Source: an uncultured Bacteroidales bacterium (GTDB lineage Bacteria > Bacteroidota > Bacteroidia > Bacteroidales > UBA932). Taken from it: a stretch of 40,000 bases of DNA. Of the stretch, positions 7,896 to 15,400 are shown in pieces. The position numbers and the translations under genes were made by a program. The notes under the pieces are model-generated. The model saw only the letters and a program-made list of their open reading frames with translations. It did no database searches and was not told the origin of the DNA. Each line of letters starts with the position of its first letter. Position 1 is the stretch's first letter. The DNA lies in assembly GCA_902491795.1 (NCBI GenBank), contig CABUIX010000016.1, forward strand, positions 1 to 40,000, given 5' to 3'.

Positions 7896-10070
7896 CTAGC
7901 TTATGAAGAGAAGTTCGCGGTACTTGGGAAGCGGCCACATCTTGTTGTCTACGATGTCCTCAAGCTTGTCGATAGGCCTGCGAAGATCCGCAAGGCTTTC
8001 GGCAATCTCGTGGTATGCGACTGCTTTTTTGTAGATATCCTCGATGACGTTGGCCTTCTTGCGGGCTTCCTTCATCGCGAATGCCTTCTGGTGAATCTCC
8101 TCTACATATCCGTTGATCTTCTCAAGAAGTTCAAGCTCGTAGGAGCACTTGGAGGTGTCGCCGAAAATCTCCTTCGTCAGGGCGATGTCCTTGAGCAGCT
8201 TTGTCTTGTACTCAAGCACGGCGGGGATGATGTGATTTGTGGCCATCCTGACCATTACCCTGGACTCTATCTGGACCTTCTTGCAGTAGGTCTCCCACTT
8301 GACTTCGTTGCGGGCCTCAAGTTCCTTCTCGGTATACACTCCGGTGGAGGTGAACATCTTGACGGATTCGGGCTTGACAAAGTCCTTGATCATCTCCGGA
8401 ACGCTGGTCTCAACGTCGAGTCCGCGGCGTTTTGCCTCTTCCTTCCATTCCTCGGAGTAGCCGTTTCCGTCGAAGCATACGACGTCGATTACGGAAGCGA
8501 TTATCGGCTTGAGCGCATCCATGACAGCCACATAGGTGCTCTTGCCCTTTGCAAGTTCCTTGTCGACCTCAGCCTTGAAAAGGGTCAGCTGCTCTGCGAC
8601 GGCGGCATTGAGAGTTGTCATTGCACTCGCGCAGTTGGCGCTTGATCCAACGGCCCTGAATTCGAAGCGGTTGCCTGTAAAGGCGAAGGGAGAGGTCCTG
8701 TTGCGGTCGGTATTGTCTATGAAGATCTCCGGAATCTCAATGAGCCCTACGCTCTTGCCCTGCTTGCCCGCAATCTGGATGGGCGTGTCGGAGGGAACTT
8801 CAAGAAGCTTGCGCAGCACGTCAGTCATGGTCTTGCCGAGGAATGCTGAAACGATTGCAGGGGGTGCCTCGTTGGCGCCGAGCCTGTGTGCATTGGTTGC
8901 TGAAGCTATCGAAGCCTTGAGCAGGGCGTTGTGCTTCTGCACGGCGGCAAGCACATTGACAAAGAACGTGATGAACTGCAGATTTCCGTTGGGATCCTTG
9001 CCGGGAGCAAAGAGAAGAACTCCGGTGTCAGTCCCGAGTGACCAGTTGTTGTGCTTTCCTGAACCGTTCACGCCGGCAAACGGCTTCTCGTGGAAGAGCA
9101 CCACGAAACCGTGCTTGCGCGCGATCTTGTTCATGAGGTTCATCACAATCTGGTTCTGGTCATTGGAAAGATTTGTCTCGCCGAAAATGGGTGCAAGCTC
9201 GAACTGGTTGGGAGCAACCTCGTTGTGCCTTGTCTTGAGAGGAATTCCAAGACGGTGTCCCGCAATCTCAAGATCCTTCATGAATGCGGCCACACGTGAA
9301 GGAATAGCTCCGAAATAGTGGTCGTCGAGCTGCTGGTTCTTTGAGGAGTTGTGGCCCATCAGGGTGCGTCCCGTGATCATGAGGTCAGGTCTTGCTGAAT
9401 AAAGAGACTCGTCGACCAGGAAGTACTCCTGCTCCCATCCGAGATACGAGTAAACCTTGTTCACCGAAGGGTCGAACAGGCGGCAGATTGGCACGGCAGC
9501 ATCAGATACGGCCTTGAGCGCGCGCTTCAGAGGAGTCTTGTAGTCAAGGGCTTCACCGGTGTATGAGATGAAGACAGTCGGTATGCAGAGAGTGTCGTCC
9601 TGGATGTAGACGGGAGATGTAGGATCCCATGCAGTGTATCCTCTGGCCTCGAAGGTGGCGCGGATTCCTCCGCTGGGGAAAGACGACGCGTCAGGCTCCT
9701 GCTGGACAAGATCCTTGCCGCTGAAGGTCTCGATCACCCCTCCCTTTCCGTCATAGTCAATCAGGGAGTCATGCTTTTCGGCAGTGCCTTCCGTCAGAGG
9801 CTGGAACCAGTGGGTGATATGAGTGACGCCGTTCTCCATTGCCCACTCCTTCATGCCGCGGGCAACTCCGTCGGCAGTCTCGCGATCCAGAGGCATGCCG
9901 TTGTCGATGCACTCGAGCAGAGCCTTCAGGCTCTTGGCGTCGAGGTACTTGTGCATCTTGACTCTGTCGAACACAAGTTCGCCGTAGTAGTCGGAGGTCT
10001 TTCCGGCAGGAATCTTGACTTCTGCCGCCTTCTTCTCGAAGGATTCTTTTACGAGATCAAATCTATCCAT
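7896..10070 (-). CDS. glnN: Glutamine synthetase, type III (GSIII)
   Basis: Makes glutamine from glutamate, ammonium and ATP. The 724-aa length and lack of similarity in layout to the roughly 450-aa GSI mark it as the type III enzyme typical of Bacteroidales. Visible blocks are WFQPLTEGTAEKHDSLI near residue 85, GGIRATFEARGYTAWDPTSP near 135, the ATP/glutamate-site block KHNNWSLGTDTGVLLF near 340, and NRTSPFAFTGNRFEFRAVGS near 450. It is the first structural gene of glnN-gltB-gltD; GS and GOGAT together form the high-affinity ammonium-assimilation cycle. About 170 bases upstream begins a glutamine-rich leader peptide, with an intrinsic terminator between it and this gene, so entry of RNA polymerase into glnN is probably controlled by attenuation. 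Confidence 0.97.
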   Translation of the reverse strand: MDRFDLVKESFEKKAAEVKIPAGKTSDYYGELVFDRVKMHKYLDAKSLKALLECIDNGMPLDRETADGVARGMKEWAMENGVTHITHWFQPLTEGTAEKHDSLIDYDGKGGVIETFSGKDLVQQEPDASSFPSGGIRATFEARGYTAWDPTSPVYIQDDTLCIPTVFISYTGEALDYKTPLKRALKAVSDAAVPICRLFDPSVNKVYSYLGWEQEYFLVDESLYSARPDLMITGRTLMGHNSSKNQQLDDHYFGAIPSRVAAFMKDLEIAGHRLGIPLKTRHNEVAPNQFELAPIFGETNLSNDQNQIVMNLMNKIARKHGFVVLFHEKPFAGVNGSGKHNNWSLGTDTGVLLFAPGKDPNGNLQFITFFVNVLAAVQKHNALLKASIASATNAHRLGANEAPPAIVSAFLGKTMTDVLRKLLEVPSDTPIQIAGKQGKSVGLIEIPEIFIDNTDRNRTSPFAFTGNRFEFRAVGSSANCASAMTTLNAAVAEQLTLFKAEVDKELAKGKSTYVAVMDALKPIIASVIDVVCFDGNGYSEEWKEEAKRRGLDVETSVPEMIKDFVKPESVKMFTSTGVYTEKELEARNEVKWETYCKKVQIESRVMVRMATNHIIPAVLEYKTKLLKDIALTKEIFGDTSKCSYELELLEKINGYVEEIHQKAFAMKEARKKANVIEDIYKKAVAYHEIAESLADLRRPIDKLEDIVDNKMWPLPKYRELLFIS

Positions 10071-10093
10071 AAGGTTAAAGATTAAAGCCTGTC

Positions 10094-10126
10094 AAAAAAA
10101 GAGGCTGGTCCGCTCGGGACCAGCCT
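10094..10126 (-). terminator. Intrinsic terminator in the glnN leader (attenuator)
   Basis: Read on the minus strand, a perfect 10-bp stem AGGCTGGTCC / GGACCAGCCT (arms at 10117-10126 and 10102-10111, 5-base loop) is followed by C and seven T. It lies between the leader peptide and the glnN start, not behind a full-length gene. That position is expected of an attenuator, not of an end-of-operon terminator. On the plus strand there is no T-run. Confidence 0.88.
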
Positions 10127-10170
10127 TATATTTCGTTGCTCATTCCACCAAAAGTTTGCGCCGGCTGATC
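10118..10170 (-). promoter_or_regulatory. Predicted antiterminator pairing in the glnN leader
   Basis: In the minus-strand RNA, GAUCAGCC (10170-10163), which begins inside the leader stop codon UGA, is complementary over 8 bp (one U-G wobble) to GGCUGGUC (10125-10118), which is the 5' arm of the terminator. The two helices are mutually exclusive. A ribosome at the stop codon would cover GAUCAGCC and allow termination; one stalled on the upstream Gln codons would leave it free. Pairing is read by eye, with no energy calculation. Confidence 0.6.
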
Positions 10171-10237
10171 AGTACGCAAAACGGAACAGGGCCTGTGCCT
10201 GGCTCTGCTGCTTCTGCTGCTGGTTGGAAAAGTTCAT
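10169..10237 (-). CDS. Glutamine-rich leader peptide of the glnN-gltBD operon
   Basis: This 22-codon ORF runs from ATG (10237-10235) to TGA (10171-10169). Its core reads QQQKQQSQAQ; seven of 22 codons are Gln (positions 6, 7, 8, 10, 11, 13, 15), all CAG. It starts about 25 bases downstream of the predicted transcription start and ends about 43 bases before the terminator hairpin. An amino-acid-biased leader matching the product of the next gene is the hallmark of ribosome-mediated attenuation: scarcity of charged tRNA-Gln would stall the ribosome and switch on glutamine synthetase. The peptide itself is unlikely to have another function. The alternative, a chance CAG-rich stretch, is less likely given the clean start, stop, promoter, antiterminator and terminator around it. 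Confidence 0.82.
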   Translation of the reverse strand: MNFSNQQQKQQSQAQALFRFAY

Positions 10238-10267
10238 TATTACACTACTTGTTGGAAAAACCGAGGT

Positions 10268-10299
10268 CAAAGGTATGAAAAATAATTCCTCCCTGCAAT
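10268..10299 (-). promoter_or_regulatory. Promoter of the glnN-gltB-gltD operon
   Basis: On the minus strand, ATTG (10299-10296) and a perfect TACCTTTG (10275-10268) are separated by 20 bases. Transcription would start near 10262, giving a leader RNA of about 190 bases before glnN that contains the Gln-rich peptide and terminator. Confidence 0.72.
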
Positions 10300-10314
10300 A
10301 GGCCCGCCTAATTT

Positions 10315-10345
10315 TTTGCCGCCCCGAAATCATGTTGTATATTAG
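10315..10345 (+). promoter_or_regulatory. Promoter of nadE
   Basis: TTTG at 10315-10318, a 19-base spacer and TATATTAG at 10338-10345 (one mismatch to TAnnTTTG) lie 20 bases before the nadE start codon. It is divergent from the glnN promoter, about 16 bases away. Confidence 0.5.
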
Positions 10346-10364
10346 CGGTACAATTTGATCTTAT

Positions 10365-12293
10365 ATGGAGAATTACGGATTTCTCAGGGTTGCGGCTGCC
10401 ATGCCGAGAGTACATGTAGCTGATCCTGAGTCCAATGTCAAGGAGATGCTGGACCTCATGAAGGAGGCTGTGCTGCGCGGAGTATCAGTGGTGACATTCC
10501 CTGAACTCAGCATCACCGGATATACCTGCGCAGATCTTTTCGGGCAGCAGACATTGATCGACAAGGCCGAGAATGCCTGTGCAGACTTCCTTAACCTGTC
10601 CGCCGGGCTGGACTGCGTCTGCGTGTTCGGCACGCCCGTCAGATACAGAGGCCGCCTGTTCAACTGCGCTGTGGTAGCCAGAAACGGGAGAATAATCGGA
10701 ATTGTTCCCAAAACATACCTTGCCGGAAACGAAGAATTCTATGAGCCCCGGTGGTTCGAGTCTGCCGACAAGCTTCCGGTGTCATCCGTCAGCATATCCT
10801 ATGCCGGGCACAATGACATTCCTTTCGGCGTCCACCAGCTTTTCAGGGTCGGCAATGCCCTTTTCGCAGTTGAGATATGCCAGGACCTGTGGTCCCCTGT
10901 ACCCCCGAGCTCTTGGGCGGCCATGAGCGGTGCCCAGCTTATCGTGAACCTTTCCGCCAGCAACGAGGTGCTGATGAAGCACGAATACCGAAAGCTCCTG
11001 GTATCTGCCACCTCCTCCCGCCTGTTCGCAGCTTATGTTTACTGCTCATGCGGATACGGAGAGTCCACACAGGATCTCGTATGGGCGGGCTCGTCACTGA
11101 TATACGAAAACGGTTCACTAATAGCCGAGAGCACGCGGTTCCGCAGGGAATCGACGCTGCTGTGCGGGGATGTTGACATCGAGAAACTCGAGACACTGCG
11201 GACCAAGGAGCATTCCTTCAACTATGCCGGCCGCTTGCCCGAGTTCTCCGAGCTGGATGCCGGCCGCCCTGCACACACCGATTTCGGCGCATCACTGCTG
11301 CGTCATGTGGAACCTCACCCGTTTGTTCCGCAGGGCAACCCCGAGGCTCTTTCCGCGCGCTGCCGGGAAATCCTGAACTCGCAGACCGCCGGCCTCTGCT
11401 CGCGCCTTGAGCACATACGCTGCAAAAAGGCGGTAATCGGCATTTCCGGAGGTCTGGACTCAACACTGGCGCTCATTGTCACAGCCCTCGCGTTCGACCA
11501 GCTCGGACTGCCGCGCAAAAACATAATTACCGTGACCATGCCTGGTTTCGGAACCACCGGACGCACTCACGGCAACTCCACGAAGCTCATGGAACTGCTC
11601 GGAACCGATTTCCGGGAAATCCCGATAATTTCCGCGACCAGACAGCACTTTGCCGACATAGGACACAACGAGAACATCCATGACCTCACTTATGAAAACA
11701 GCCAGGCGCGTGAACGCACCCAGATTCTCATGGATCTGGCCGGAAAGGAAGGCGGGATAGTGGTCGGGACCGGAGACCTCTCGGAACTTGCGCTCGGATG
11801 GTGCACCTACAACGGTGACCACATGTCCATGTACGGAGTGAACGTGAGTGTTCCCAAGACTCTTGTCCGCACCCTGGTTGTATGGGCGGCGGACAACAGG
11901 TTCAGCTCTCCCGGGAGCCTGCGCTCGGTGCTGCTTGACATTGCCGACACTCCGATAAGTCCGGAACTCGTGCCGGCGGCTGCGGACGGCAGCATTGCAC
12001 AGAAGACCGAGGATCTTGTCGGGCCATACGAACTGCACGATTTCTTTCTCTACAACTTCTTCCGCTTCGGCTATTCGCCCCGCAAGCTCCTGTTCCTCGC
12101 ACTCAAGGCGTTCGACGGAGTCTACGACGAGGAAACCATTGAGCACTGGCTGTCAACGTTCATGAAACGCTTCTTCACCCAGCAGTTCAAGCGTTCGTGC
12201 CTTCCTGACGGGCCGAAGGTAGGATCCGTGACACTTTCGCCACGAGGTGACTGGAGAATGCCGTCGGATCTTGAGACCTGGTGGAAGCTTTAG
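10365..12293 (+). CDS. nadE: Glutamine-dependent NAD+ synthetase
   Basis: This 642-aa two-domain enzyme releases ammonia from glutamine and uses it to amidate deamido-NAD to NAD. The N-terminal nitrilase-type glutaminase (about 1-290) shows the Glu-Lys-Cys triad: Glu in FPELSITGY near 47, Lys in IVPKTYLAGNEEFYEP near 115, and Cys172 in AVEICQDLW. The C-terminal ATP-pyrophosphatase domain begins with the PP-loop GISGGLDSTLAL near 357-368. Length and order match the fused glutamine-using NadE, not the short ammonia-dependent form. It diverges from the glutamine-synthesis operon and ends six bases from the convergent lysA stop. No terminator fits in that gap, so the transcripts may overlap. Confidence 0.96.
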   Translation: MENYGFLRVAAAMPRVHVADPESNVKEMLDLMKEAVLRGVSVVTFPELSITGYTCADLFGQQTLIDKAENACADFLNLSAGLDCVCVFGTPVRYRGRLFNCAVVARNGRIIGIVPKTYLAGNEEFYEPRWFESADKLPVSSVSISYAGHNDIPFGVHQLFRVGNALFAVEICQDLWSPVPPSSWAAMSGAQLIVNLSASNEVLMKHEYRKLLVSATSSRLFAAYVYCSCGYGESTQDLVWAGSSLIYENGSLIAESTRFRRESTLLCGDVDIEKLETLRTKEHSFNYAGRLPEFSELDAGRPAHTDFGASLLRHVEPHPFVPQGNPEALSARCREILNSQTAGLCSRLEHIRCKKAVIGISGGLDSTLALIVTALAFDQLGLPRKNIITVTMPGFGTTGRTHGNSTKLMELLGTDFREIPIISATRQHFADIGHNENIHDLTYENSQARERTQILMDLAGKEGGIVVGTGDLSELALGWCTYNGDHMSMYGVNVSVPKTLVRTLVVWAADNRFSSPGSLRSVLLDIADTPISPELVPAAADGSIAQKTEDLVGPYELHDFFLYNFFRFGYSPRKLLFLALKAFDGVYDEETIEHWLSTFMKRFFTQQFKRSCLPDGPKVGSVTLSPRGDWRMPSDLETWWKL

Positions 12294-12299
12294 ATGGGA

Positions 12300-13454
12300 T
12301 TATTCCCCGAACAGTGATTCCGGAAGGGGGCGGCAGTTGTATTGCGATGCCATTGCCTCGCCGTAGGCTCCGGCGCTGCGGATCGCGAGGTAATCTCCCC
12401 TGCGGCATCTGTTCAGATGTGCTGCCTTGAGGAACACGTCTGAACTTTCGCAAACCGGACCGACAACATCGTAGATCTCTTCCGGCTCGTCCGAGCTCAG
12501 GTTCTCAATCCTGTGGTAGGCCTTGTAGAGGGCAGGCCTGATCAGTTCGGTCATGCTTCCGTCAATCACGGCAAACTGCTTGGTCGTGCCTTGCTTTACA
12601 TAGAGCACCCTCGAGATCAGGCTGCCGCACTGGGCCACGACGCTCCTTCCCAGTTCAAAGTGCACGGGCGTTCCCGCAGGCAGTTTCAGATGACGCCTGA
12701 AGGTACCGAAATACGATGCGAAGTCCGGCACCGGCAGAAGGTTGGGATGCTCATAACTCACGCCGAGGCCGCCTCCGACATTGATGTCTCCTACAGGAAG
12801 GCCTGCCTTCGACAATTCGTCGACCAGAGAATTTATGCGGTTGCAGAGGGCGACGAAGTCCATCATGTCAAGAATCTGCGAGCCTATGTGGAAATGCAGG
12901 CCCCGGTACTCGACGGAAGGAAGGCTCAACGCCAGCCGCATCACCTCCTCCATCTGCTCGTAGATGATGCCGAACTTGTTCTCTGCGAGCCCTGTCGTGA
13001 TGTTGGAATGCGTATGCGCCCCAATGTCGGGGTTGATTCTAAGGCTGACCGGAGCCTTCTTGCCCGCCTTGGCGGCCAATTCAGCAATAACCTCAAGTTC
13101 GGCAGCCGACTCCACGTTGAATCTTGATATGCCGCTGTCGAGTGCAAGCATGATCTCGCTGTCGCTCTTCCCAACTCCGGCATACACTATGCCTTCCGGC
13201 CTGAAGCCCGCGGCAAGAGCAGCCCGGATCTCTCCTCCGCTAACGCAGTCGGCGCCAAGTCCGGCGGCAGAGATTTCCTTGAGAATCACAGGATTTGCGT
13301 TTGCCTTGACGGCATAGTGCACCCTGAATTCAGGTACTGCAGAGACAGCGGCCCTTATAGCCTCCAGCGTACGTCTCAGAAGCTTCAGATCGTAGAAGTA
13401 GAACGGAGTCCGCATCTGCGCGAACTTTCCGGTCGGGAACGAACCTTTCAGCAT
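12300..13454 (-). CDS. lysA: Diaminopimelate decarboxylase
   Basis: Catalyses the last step of lysine synthesis, decarboxylating meso-diaminopimelate with PLP. The 384-aa protein has the alanine-racemase-type barrel with PLP lysine K50 in HYAVKANANP, HFHIGSQI in the middle, the glycine-rich phosphate-binding GGGLGVSYE, and CESSDVF near the C-terminus with the catalytic cysteine donated to the partner subunit. Its start codon overlaps the lysC stop by 7 bases, so it is co-transcribed and probably translationally coupled to the aspartokinase. That joins the first and last committed steps of lysine synthesis in one unit. A second in-frame ATG at codon 14 would remove the family-typical N-terminus, so the first is preferred. 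Confidence 0.95.
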   Translation of the reverse strand: MLKGSFPTGKFAQMRTPFYFYDLKLLRRTLEAIRAAVSAVPEFRVHYAVKANANPVILKEISAAGLGADCVSGGEIRAALAAGFRPEGIVYAGVGKSDSEIMLALDSGISRFNVESAAELEVIAELAAKAGKKAPVSLRINPDIGAHTHSNITTGLAENKFGIIYEQMEEVMRLALSLPSVEYRGLHFHIGSQILDMMDFVALCNRINSLVDELSKAGLPVGDINVGGGLGVSYEHPNLLPVPDFASYFGTFRRHLKLPAGTPVHFELGRSVVAQCGSLISRVLYVKQGTTKQFAVIDGSMTELIRPALYKAYHRIENLSSDEPEEIYDVVGPVCESSDVFLKAAHLNRCRRGDYLAIRSAGAYGEAMASQYNCRPLPESLFGE

Positions 13455-14767
13455 TTCTCAAAAAGACATTTGCTCAGTGACTGAAGGGTGCGCACCTTGT
13501 CCTCGTCCTTGACAAGGAAAGAAATGTTGTAGTTGCTTCCGCCGTAGGAAACCATGCGCACCGGGATGTCCTTCATCGCGTCCATCGCGCGGGTCTCAAA
13601 TCCGACGTTTTCCCAGTCCATGTCTCCGACCACGCAGATTATGCACATGTCCATGTCGACGCTCACGGTCCCGTATTTCTTGAGATCATGCACAATCTCA
13701 TTGAGGTGTGTGGTATTGTCGACTGAGACCGAAACGCCGACCTCGGAGGTGCATATCATGTCAATTGATGTCTGCCAGCTCTCGAAGATCTCGAACACTC
13801 GGCGCAGGAAGCCGTGCGCAAGAAGCATCCTGGAAGAGCGTATGCTGATCGCCGTGATGTTGTCCTTCGCGGCCACTGCCTTTATGCTGCCGCGGTCACG
13901 TACATTGTCGATCAGCGTTCCCGGGGAGGCAGGTGCCATCGTGTTCAGCAGGCGTACCGGAATGTTGGCGAATTTCGCAGGCTGAATGCAGGTGGGATGC
14001 AGGATCTTTGCGCCAAAATAAGCGAGCTCGGCGGCCTCGTCGAAATGCAGGTGGCGCACAGGCGCGGTATTCTCCACGATTCTGGGATCATTGTTCTGAA
14101 GCCCGTCGATGTCGGTCCATATCTGGATTTCCTCGGCCCCGATCGCCGCACCGGCGAGGGAAGCAGTATAGTCGGAGCCCCCGCGGTGAAGATTGTCGAT
14201 GTCGTGCTGAATGTTGCGGCAGATGAAGCCCTGGGTCACGAACAGTTCGGCTTCCGGATGCTGCGCAATCATTCCGTTGAGTTCCTTGCGTATATATTCG
14301 GTGTCAGGCTCTCCCCTTCCGTCGGTCTTCATGAACTCCAGTGCCGGAAGCAGGCAGACCTTCACTCCCATTTCCTCGAGGTACCAGCTGAGCAGATGGC
14401 TTGAGATAAGCTCCCCCTGCGCGAGAGCGACCTTCTCTTCGGTGGTGGTGAACAGACTGCGCGTCATGGTGCGCAGGAAATTGAATACATCCCTCACATA
14501 GGCGGTTGCCTTCTGTGCACCGTCAGGTCCGGAGTACAGTTCTCCGATAAGGGAGAGGTACTTTGTCTCCAGCCTTCCGACAACGTCCTTCGCGCCTTCG
14601 ACATTGCCGTTATAGAGATAGTCCGAAAATTCCACCAGGGAGTTGGTTGTTCCGGACACTGCGGAAACCACCACCAGATTGCGTCCTGCTTCCGCGACGA
14701 GTCCTGCCACATTCCTTATTCTTTCCGCATTGCCGACGGAGGTCCCGCCGAACTTCATCACTTTCAT
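13448..14767 (-). CDS. lysC: Aspartate kinase, monofunctional
   Basis: Phosphorylates aspartate, the entry step to lysine, threonine and methionine. I chose the ATG at 14767 (MKVMKFGGTSVG, 439 aa); the frame reaches 14794 but that start would lie upstream of the predicted transcription start. KFGGTSVG (5-12) forms the kinase N-terminal motif. GGSDYTASLAGAAIGAEEIQIWTD in the middle contains the conserved substrate-binding SDYTA, and the last 140 or so residues form tandem ACT domains that usually bind lysine for feedback inhibition. It is followed by overlapping lysA. A second aspartokinase is fused in thrA at 17.8 kb, so the organism has at least two differently regulated isoenzymes; pairing with lysA suggests this is the lysine-sensitive one (inference). 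Confidence 0.94.
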   Translation of the reverse strand: MKVMKFGGTSVGNAERIRNVAGLVAEAGRNLVVVSAVSGTTNSLVEFSDYLYNGNVEGAKDVVGRLETKYLSLIGELYSGPDGAQKATAYVRDVFNFLRTMTRSLFTTTEEKVALAQGELISSHLLSWYLEEMGVKVCLLPALEFMKTDGRGEPDTEYIRKELNGMIAQHPEAELFVTQGFICRNIQHDIDNLHRGGSDYTASLAGAAIGAEEIQIWTDIDGLQNNDPRIVENTAPVRHLHFDEAAELAYFGAKILHPTCIQPAKFANIPVRLLNTMAPASPGTLIDNVRDRGSIKAVAAKDNITAISIRSSRMLLAHGFLRRVFEIFESWQTSIDMICTSEVGVSVSVDNTTHLNEIVHDLKKYGTVSVDMDMCIICVVGDMDWENVGFETRAMDAMKDIPVRMVSYGGSNYNISFLVKDEDKVRTLQSLSKCLFEKC

Positions 14768-14771
14768 ATTC

Positions 14772-14799
14772 TGCACTTTAGATTTGAAGTGCAAAATTA
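14772..14799 (-). promoter_or_regulatory. lysC-lysA promoter with overlapping inverted repeat
   Basis: On the minus strand a perfect -7 element TAATTTTG lies at 14799-14792; no good -33 TTTG is visible 18-21 bases upstream. An inverted repeat TGCACTT/AAGTGCA (14772-14778 and 14787-14793, 8-base centre) overlaps the downstream end of the -7 element and the expected start point. That is where a repressor operator would sit. It could also be a weak 5' hairpin in the mRNA. Confidence 0.45.
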
Positions 14800-14836
14800 A
14801 TCATTTTTCGTCAAGAATAATCCGGGATACTGCCGG

Positions 14837-15394
14837 CTACAGCTTCCGCACGACCCTGCAGGGATTGCCGAAAGCGAGCGTTCCGGCGGGAACATCCTTT
14901 GTCACGACGCTTCCGGCACCGATCACGCAACCGTCGCCGATCGTCACTCCGGGAAGAACTACCACGTTCCCGCCCATCCACACATTGCTGCCTATAGTGA
15001 TTGGTCTTGCGAACTCCAGTCCCAGGTTGCGGGTAGCGGCATCGAACGGATGCCCGGCGGTATAGAATGCACAGTTCGGGCCGATGAACACGTTGTCGCC
15101 GAAGCGGACCGTGGCCTCATCGAGGATCACGCAGTTGAAATTCGCAAAGAAGTTCTCTCCGATTTCGATGTTGTATCCGTAATCGCAGAAGAAGGGCTGT
15201 TCTATCGTGAATGACTTGCCGGCCTTTCCGAAAATTGCGCGCAGCAATTCGCAGCGCCTTTCCGTCTGAAGCGGCGACAGGCTGTTGTATTCAAGGCAGG
15301 CCTGCCTGCACTTCAGGCGTTCAGCAATCAGCTCTTCGTCGTTATTTGCATCGTAGAGCTCGCCGCGCCTGCATTTTTCCTTTTCGCTCATCAT
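14837..15394 (-). CDS. Sugar O-acetyltransferase (maltose/galactoside acetyltransferase family)
   Basis: This 185-aa left-handed beta-helix acetyltransferase transfers acetyl from acetyl-CoA to a sugar or similar hydroxyl. It has the Maa/LacA-type N-terminal helical segment (KCRRGELYDANNDEELIAER), hexapeptide repeats such as IEIGENFFANFNCVILD and VTIGDGCVIGAGSVVTKDV, and the catalytic His115 in YTAGHPFD. The substrate cannot be read from sequence. It follows metX after 6 bases on the same strand, so it is probably the last gene of aminotransferase-metX-acetyltransferase. A serine O-acetyltransferase role would suit the sulfur-amino-acid context, but the N-terminus and motifs fit the maltose acetyltransferase group better. 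Either of two adjacent ATGs (15394 or 15391) may be used. Confidence 0.88.
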   Translation of the reverse strand: MMSEKEKCRRGELYDANNDEELIAERLKCRQACLEYNSLSPLQTERRCELLRAIFGKAGKSFTIEQPFFCDYGYNIEIGENFFANFNCVILDEATVRFGDNVFIGPNCAFYTAGHPFDAATRNLGLEFARPITIGSNVWMGGNVVVLPGVTIGDGCVIGAGSVVTKDVPAGTLAFGNPCRVVRKL

Positions 15395-15400
15395 GATGAA

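Noticed and set aside
5980..7899. A 639-codon open frame on the plus strand, antisense to gltB
   Set aside because: gltB on the other strand has complete catalytic motifs along the whole stretch; the antisense frame shows no recognisable domain and is a product of GC-biased codon positions.
10201..10222. CTG/CAG run as a microsatellite
   Set aside because: It is interrupted, stays in one frame inside an ORF with start and stop, and lies between a promoter and a terminator; a leader peptide explains it better.
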